Assembly (NCBI GenBank): GCA_025232375.1
Contig: CP060419.1
Coordinates: 619,001 to 683,000 of the forward strand
DNA from: Pseudoxanthomonas sp. NC8
GTDB taxonomy: Bacteria; Pseudomonadota; Gammaproteobacteria; Xanthomonadales; Xanthomonadaceae
Direction of reading: 5' to 3'
Length of the DNA: 64,000 bases
Shown: positions 59,014 to 64,000 of the stretch, one piece after another
Numbering within the stretch: position 1 is the stretch's first letter
Layout: each line of letters begins with the position of its first letter
Translations under genes and position numbers: made by a program
Notes under the pieces: model-generated
What the model was told of the DNA's origin: nothing
Database searches by the model: none
Seen by the model: the letters and a program-made list of their open reading frames with translations, nothing else

Positions 59014-59691
59014 GCGCGATCCGCACAGGCAGGCAGGACGGGTTCACGCTCCTGGAAACCGTCGTCACGCTGGTCATCGTGGCGATGCTGGTGTCGATGC
59101 TGATGCAGGCACTGAACCAGTCCATGCAGCTGCGGACGCGGATCCTCCGCGTCCAGGCGCAGTCCCGGCAGATGCTGCTGCAGGAAGCGTGGTTCCGCGA
59201 ATCCGTGGTCGCGGCCCAGCCGCCGACGCTGCGCGGGGTGCTGGATGCATTCGATGGCGCCCCGCAGGAGATCTCCTACGTCAGCGGCGCGCCGCTGGCC
59301 GCCCAGGCAGTACACGGGTGCGCTGGTGGCTTGGCGCCGACGCCGATGGCCAGCTCGCCCTGCACTATTCGGATCCGGCGGTCGGCGACCCGGTGGTCGT
59401 GCCCGGGCCGCTGCGCGAGGCGGGGTTCGCGTACATGGACGCCGGCGGCGAGTGGGTTTCGCAGTGGACGAGCACCCCCTGACGACGCGCTGGACGAGCC
59501 GGGAGCCGACGCCGGGGTGTTGCCGCGGCTGCTCCTCTTCATAGGCATCGACCGCCGGGGCACCCGGCTGCACTGGATGGTCCATCTTCCGGCCAACCTG
59601 CGCGCGTCCAATCGCATCGATTCGGCGGGCGACGGCGGCCGCCCCGGCGACCGCGATGACGACATCGACACCCGACCCCCGAGACCGGTGA
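59010..59691 (+). CDS. gspJ: Minor pseudopilin GspJ (XpsJ)
   Basis: Prepilin motif QDGFTLLETVVTLVIVAMLV with Glu5, then RTRILRVQAQSRQMLLQEAW, PQEISYVSGAPLAAQ, DGQLALHYSDPAVGDPVVVP and LLLFIGIDRRGTRLHWMVHL. Breaks near 59305 and at the C5 run 59474-59478, where one extra C restores the frame. The stop is inferred to be the TGA overlapping the gspK GTG (GTGA, 59688-59691), reached if the C5 run at 59676-59680 has a wrong length. About 225 residues. Start is GTG at 59010. Confidence 0.85.
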
Positions 59692-60730
59692 ACTCTAGTC
59701 CACGCGCCCAGACCGGATTCGTGCTGGCGGTGACCTTGTGGTTGCTCGCCGGCGTGGCCGTGTCGGTCGGCCTGATGATGCTCTGGGCTCGCGCCCAGAT
59801 CGAGCGCGCACGCCTGGACAGCGAGCGCTTCCAGGACGAGGTGTCGGTCAGCGAGACCCGCGACACGCTGCTGTACATCGCCGCGACCCGCGAACTGAAC
59901 CGCGCCGGATTGCCGATGACGCCCCTGACCGAGGAAGCCATCTCGATGCGCCGCCTGGACGAGCTCGGGGAATCACCCGGGATCCGGTCGGCGGTGAGCT
60001 GCGTCTGGATGGTGCCCGCCACAGGGGTCGCGGCGCGACCACCTTCGCCGTGCAGGACGAGGCCGGGCTGCTTTCGATCATCCAGCCCTCGCCGGCCCGG
60101 GTGGACAGGTTCCTGCAGATCCATGGCGTGCCGTCGGAGTCGATCCCCGGCTGCGCGACACCCTGCTGGATTACATCGACAGGGACGACCTGGTACGGCT
60201 GGAGGGTGCCGAGCGGCGTGACTACCAGCGCGAGCACCGGCCACCTCCCGCGAACCGCCCGCTCCTGTTGCCCAGCGAGCTTGCCCGCGTGCCGGGCTGG
60301 GACAGGCTGCCCCCTGCGACGCTGGGCCACATGGCCGCGCTTGCCACCGTCAACTATGGCGGTGGCGTCAACCTCAACACAGTGCCCCCGGCCCTGCTGC
60401 CGATGTGGGTTCCCAATTGCCCCGAAGGCTGCGAGGCTGTCCTGCGCCGGCGCCGCCAGCAGGCGCTCTCCAGCGCCACCGAAGTGGAGCTCCTCGCCGG
60501 CGGGCGCCTGCCTGGCGACAACCTGCTGGATTACCGGTTCATGGCCGGTGAGACGTTTGCGCCTGGACGTCTGGGGACGTATCGGGCGGGGTCAGCGTTA
60601 TCATGTTAAATTCACGCCCCTCGCCGATCAGCGGGGGCCATGGACAATCTTGGCCGCCTATCCGGTAGAACGCCCCGCCGATGACGACATTGCAGAAGCG
60701 ATCGACAGCCCTCTTCTCAGCGGGCCGTAG
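59688..60730 (+). CDS. gspK: Pseudopilus tip protein GspK (XpsK)
   Basis: Largest minor pseudopilin, capping the pseudopilus. The prepilin segment QTGFVLAVTLWLLAGVAVSV lacks Glu5, as is usual for GspK. Later parts: TTFAVQDEAGLLSIIQPSPA, RVDRFLQIHGVPSESIPG, LLDYIDRDDLVRLEGAERRD, NYGGGVNLNTVPPALLP and YHVKFTPLADQRGPWTILAA. Start GTG at 59688, just before a CCTGG-free leader. Breaks near 60000, 60035, 60155 and 60565. About 347 residues. The 3' end overlaps gspL by 50 bases. Confidence 0.87.
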
Positions 60731-61734
60731 CCTGATCGGAGATGGCGGCGAGCTTCGCCAGAAGGGCCTGTTCGGCGGACACGAATGGGTGGTCCCGCGT
60801 GCCGATTGCCAGTACCGACAGATGGATTTCTCCTCGCTGCCTGCCCGGCAGCAGGTCGCCGCGGCGCGGCTGGCGGTAGCGCGCTTCGAACCCTCGGTGG
60901 GCGCTCGGACCCATATCGCTGGCAGCAGGGTGGCCTTGGCCCATTACTGGATCTGGGTGCCCTGGGACGAGGCGGGTCGTGTCCGCCGCTGGATTCCCGA
61001 GAGCCTGCTGCGCGCGGCGCCGGCACATTCGGGGGTGCGGCTGGTGCAGCTGCAGCGCGGCGTGGAAGGACAGGTCTGGCAGGACGGCGTCCTGAAAGCG
61101 AGCCAATGGTGGGCGGCGGGCCCTGAACTGTCGGCCTTGGCAGCATTTCCTGCGTTCGTCCGGTCTGGACGTGGCGGCCACGGCCTCGGTTCCCGAATCC
61201 GTGGCGACAGCCTTGGTCGGACGAGCCTTGGGCCGATGCCCGGGGCGGCTTCTCCATCGACGCCGAAAGTGGTGAACAGGTGGCGTGGAAGGCGTTGCTG
61301 CTGCTGTTCGTCCTCGCATTCGGCTGGCAGCTCTCGAGCCTGCTCCGCTGGCAGGTGGCGGGCGCGAACGAGGCCAAGCGGCTGGAGGAGACCCGGCTCA
61401 GGGTCGCCCCCTGCTGGACGCCCGTGAACGCGCCGAGGTCGCCGTGGCCTCCATCGACGGGCTCCTGCAATTGCAGAAGGGAGTCAGCGACTACGAGCTG
61501 ATGGCGGACGTTTCGGAGGCGTTGCCGGAAGGGGCCTTGCTGGTCGGCTGGAACCGTGACCCCGACAAGTTGCGGATCCTGGTGCGCAGCGCCGAAACCG
61601 ATCCGCGCAGGTTCATCGAGGGTTTCGCCGCATCGCCGATGCTGGCCGATCTCACGGCTACCCCGACGGGGAGCGGTAGCATGCTGCTGGACTTCAATCT
61701 GCCGCACCGCGGTAGCGACGGGATGGGCGAATGA
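60681..61734 (+). CDS. gspL: Type II secretion protein GspL (XpsL)
   Basis: Bitopic inner-membrane protein linking GspE to the periplasmic apparatus. The cytoplasmic part is short and divergent from enterobacterial GspL (MTTLQKRSTALFSAGRS, YRQMDFSSLPARQQVAAARL, ALAHYWIWVPWDE). One membrane helix, VAWKALLLLFVLAFGWQLSS, is followed by a coiled segment and a ferredoxin-like periplasmic domain (LMADVSEALPEGALLVGWNR; FIEGFAASPMLADLTATPTG). The call rests on its place between gspK and gspM. Breaks near 61140-61210 and 61412. About 351 residues. Confidence 0.82.
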
Positions 61735-62324
61735 TCGGGCAGCGGCTGGCCGAAGTCCGCGGCCAATGGCGGCAAAACCGGCGTCTTCGCCTTGGCAGTG
61801 CTCGTGATCCTTGCGATCCTGGGCCTGCATGCCCTGGACCGGCTCGGCAAGTTCGCCACCGCTGCCGCCGCGCAGCAGGTGGCGGACATGAAGCTGCGCG
61901 AGCGGCTGGAACTGATCGGCGGCCAGCCGGAATGGATCAAGCAGGCCGATAAGGCCGAGGTCGAGCTCGATCTCATGCAGCGGCAGATGTTGACCGTGGC
62001 CAGCGCCGTAAGGCGCAGGCCGAAGTGCATGCGTGGCTGTCGGAATTCGCCAAGGCGGCCGGGATCGGCGACCCCGCGGTCAAGGTCGAGCAGGTGCTCG
62101 ACGTTCCCGGCCAGCCGGCATCATATTGCAGGTGCTGGCGCGCCTGGAAGGCAAGCTGCCCGCGTTCGGGCATTCCGCCCTGATCCGTGGCATCGCCCGT
62201 GGCCTGCCCTGGATCCAGGTCGAGCGCCTGGAAATCGGCGAGCAGGCGCGGGTCAGCCTTGGTCGTACGTTCCTACTACCGGCGCGGAGCCGGCTACGCC
62301 GCCGCTCCGGAGAACGTGCAATGA
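61731..62324 (+). CDS. gspM: Type II secretion protein GspM (XpsM)
   Basis: Small bitopic partner of GspL. MIGQRLAEVRGQWRQNRRLR, then a membrane helix LAVLVILAILGLHALD (read across a CCTTGG break at 61793) and a periplasmic domain with VADMKLRERLELIGGQPEWI, AEVHAWLSEFAKAAGIGDPA, LARLEGKLPAFGHSALIRGI and WIQVERLEIGEQARVSL. Further breaks at 62010, 62115 and 62262. ATGA overlaps at both ends tie it to gspL and the next gene. About 197 residues. Confidence 0.82.
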
Positions 62325-62817
62325 CGGCGGGATGGCGGTTGTCTTTGGCCGCGGTTGCGGCGTTCCTGCTCGGCGTTCTGGCGCAGTGGCTGCTGGGTGA
62401 GGGGCCGCGGCCGGGATCCTCGGAAGTGCCGACCCTTCCCGCCTTAAGCAGTTGCCCGCGGGCAATGGCCCCGATTTCGAGAAACTCGACGCGCGCTGGG
62501 AGGCGAGGGCGCCCTGGCCGAAGGCCCCCGAGCCGAGCAAGTCCGCGGCGCCGGAAGAGGATGTGCCCGGGCCGGTCCCGGTGGGCGTGACCCGCAGCAA
62601 GCGCGGCACGGTCGCGATCTTCAGCGTGCCGGGAGCGGGTAAGGTCGCGCTCGGCGCGGGCGATGCGCTTCCGGGTGGCGGCAACGTGACCCACGTGTCC
62701 GGCCTCAGCGTCGAGTGGACGGATGCCAAGGGCGAGTTGCAGCGACGCGAGATGTTCAATACCTACAAAGTCCAGGAAGAGGCGCCGCCGGCTCCGAAGT
62801 CCAGGAGACGCCGCTGA
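62321..62817 (+). CDS. xpsN: XpsN-type T2SS protein (GspC-like role)
   Basis: Inner-membrane-anchored protein with one N-terminal helix (LAAVAAFLLGVLAQWLLG), a Pro/Ala-rich linker and a small periplasmic beta domain: RSKRGTVAIFSVPGAGKVAL and GDALPGGGNVTHVSGLSVEW, resembling the homology-region domain of GspC. In Xanthomonas the gene between xpsM and xpsD is xpsN, which takes the place of gspC, and this gene sits exactly there. One break near 62446. About 165 residues; basic tail KSRRRR. Confidence 0.8.
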
Positions 62818-62871
62818 TGCTTGACCTCCATATCTTAGTATGGGCGTGCCGCCCATGCAATCCGGAAGAAA

Positions 62872-64000
62872 ATGTTCGATCAAACCGTACGACCGGGGAG
62901 TCCCGGCAATACCCGGAGGTCCAGTCTCGGCAAGGTCAGGACGACGCTGACCTCGGTCCTGATCGGCCTGTTCGTGGCGGCCTGCGCGTCCCAGCCCGTC
63001 CTGATGCCCGAACCGCTGCGCCCGCCGAAGCAGGAGTCGGCTGTGGACGAGACCCCAGGTGCGCCTTGGCTCGACCGAGCATTCGCGCCCGCGGATCGAA
63101 CCGGGTCCGGCACCGAGCGTCTCCACCCCGGCCCGGATGCAGCCGGAAAAGGAGCAGAGCCGGATCCCGCCGATGACCCGCACCCAGCCGGTCTCGCTGG
63201 TGCTGGATGGCGTGCCGCTCGACAGCTTCATCAACATCGTCTACGGCATGGAACTGGGGCTGCCGGTGCAGATCGACCAGTCCCTGCGCAACCGTTCCGA
63301 ACTGCTGAGCCTGAGCTTGGCCAAGCCGATGCCGCCAGAGCAGGCCTTCCGCGTCGCGGAAGAGGTGCTGCGCAATTACAACGTGCGCGTCGAGGAACTG
63401 GGTGGCGTGTTGCGCTTCCTGCCGACGGACCAGCGCTCCAGTGACCAGGGGAGCTGTTCTTCACCCGTTCCCTGCCCGACGTGCCGGCGGGCCAGCGCAC
63501 GGCCTTCGTGGCCATGCCGCTGCAGTACCGGCGCCCGGCCTCGGTCATCCCCAAGGCCAAGGAGCTGTTCGGCGGAAAGTCGGTCAACTTCGCCCCGCTC
63601 GTCGAGGCGAACGCCGTGCTCATCAGCGGTCCGGGCGGTGCGGTGCGCGGGGCGATGCAGGCCATCGACGCGCTGGACCAGTCCGTGCTGCGCGACAAGT
63701 ACTCGATGCGGATCAATCCGCTGTACCTGCCCGCCGAACTGCTGGCGCGCGAGCTCAACGAGGTGCTCACCGCACAGGGTGTCGCGGTCAAGTCCGGTCC
63801 GGGCGAGGCGGGCGCACTCAATTTCGTGCCGGTCAACTCGGCCAATGCGCTGATCGTGTTCGCCAACAGCCAGCAGGCGCTGGATATGGTGGCCGGTTGG
63901 GTGGAGCGCCTGGACCAGCCGAGCGACAGTGCCGGCGGTGGTGGCATGTACGTATATGCGGTACGCCACACCACCGTGGATACCATGCTGCCCGTCCTCC
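62872..64000 (+). CDS. gspD: Type II secretion secretin GspD (XpsD), cut by window end
   Basis: Outer-membrane secretin. A lipoprotein signal (TLTSVLIGLFVAACAS, Cys in the lipobox) agrees with XpsD being a lipoprotein. N0 domain SLVLDGVPLDSFINIVYG; N1-N2-type domains FVAMPLQYRRPASVIPKAKE, LISGPGGAVRGAMQAIDALD, YSMRINPLYLPAELLARELN, FVPVNSANALIVFANSQQAL. Breaks near 63065 and 63450. The barrel region lies beyond the window. The ATG at 62872 is chosen because it leads straight into the lipoprotein signal; 54 bases separate it from xpsN. Confidence 0.92.

Overview
The window looks like chromosomal DNA from a high-GC gammaproteobacterium of the Xanthomonadaceae (Lysobacter/Luteimonas/Pseudoxanthomonas-like). 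The strongest pointer is the type II secretion operon at the right end, whose order E-F-G-H-I-J-K-L-M-N-D is the Xanthomonas xps order. The btuB, FabA/FabB, PilU, phasin and Wzm/Wzt genes and the GTAG-headed REP elements fit. Species cannot be fixed from the sequence alone. I saw no tRNA, rRNA, CRISPR array, insertion sequence or prophage.

Reading caution: most genes here are broken by one or more single-base shifts or in-frame TAA/TAG codons, yet each protein continues intact in the neighbouring frame. The breaks cluster at CCWGG (CCAGG/CCTGG) sites, which appear as forms such as CCTTGG, TAAGG or CCATAGG; a few fall in C homopolymers. I read this as systematic base-calling error, probably at a methylated CCWGG motif, not as pseudogenes or programmed frameshifts. 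Gene coordinates below span the whole intended gene.

Layout. 1-8.05 kb (minus): an operon for a periplasmic adaptor, an ABC ATPase, two FtsX/MacB-type permeases, an NTF2-like secreted protein, a sigma-54 response regulator and a membrane histidine kinase. A good sigma-54 promoter and an array of TGTCCGC repeats lie just upstream, so the operon probably controls itself. 8.1-12.5 kb: glmS; a LysR regulator divergent from a GST, tautomerase and NTF2-like cassette. 12.9-24 kb: a two-partner secretion system, TpsB plus a ~3,100-residue TpsA adhesin with 1.27-kb repeats and twelve 78-residue MBG modules. 24-32.3 kb: membrane alpha/beta hydrolase, PLP-dependent cysteine-synthase-like enzyme, oligopeptidase A, fabAB, dinB. 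32.3-44.3 kb: btuB under a cobalamin riboswitch, a TfoX-C protein with free-methionine sulfoxide reductase, bioD, phasin, queD, rhlE, fumarylacetoacetase plus maleylacetoacetate isomerase, pilU, a DUF4398/OmpA-like envelope pair and a YdcH-like protein.

44.4-54.8 kb: transsulfuration genes (CBS, cystathionine lyase/synthase) run into an ABC-dependent O-polysaccharide export locus: Wzm, Wzt with a carbohydrate-binding C-terminus, a ~1,460-residue protein that joins methyltransferase, kinase-like, coiled-coil, GT2 and GT4 parts, and the heptose-7-phosphate kinase HddA. The large protein resembles a WbdD-type chain terminator and ruler fused to glycosyltransferases and is the most interesting item here. 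54.8-64 kb: the xps/gsp type II secretion operon, cut inside gspD by the window end.
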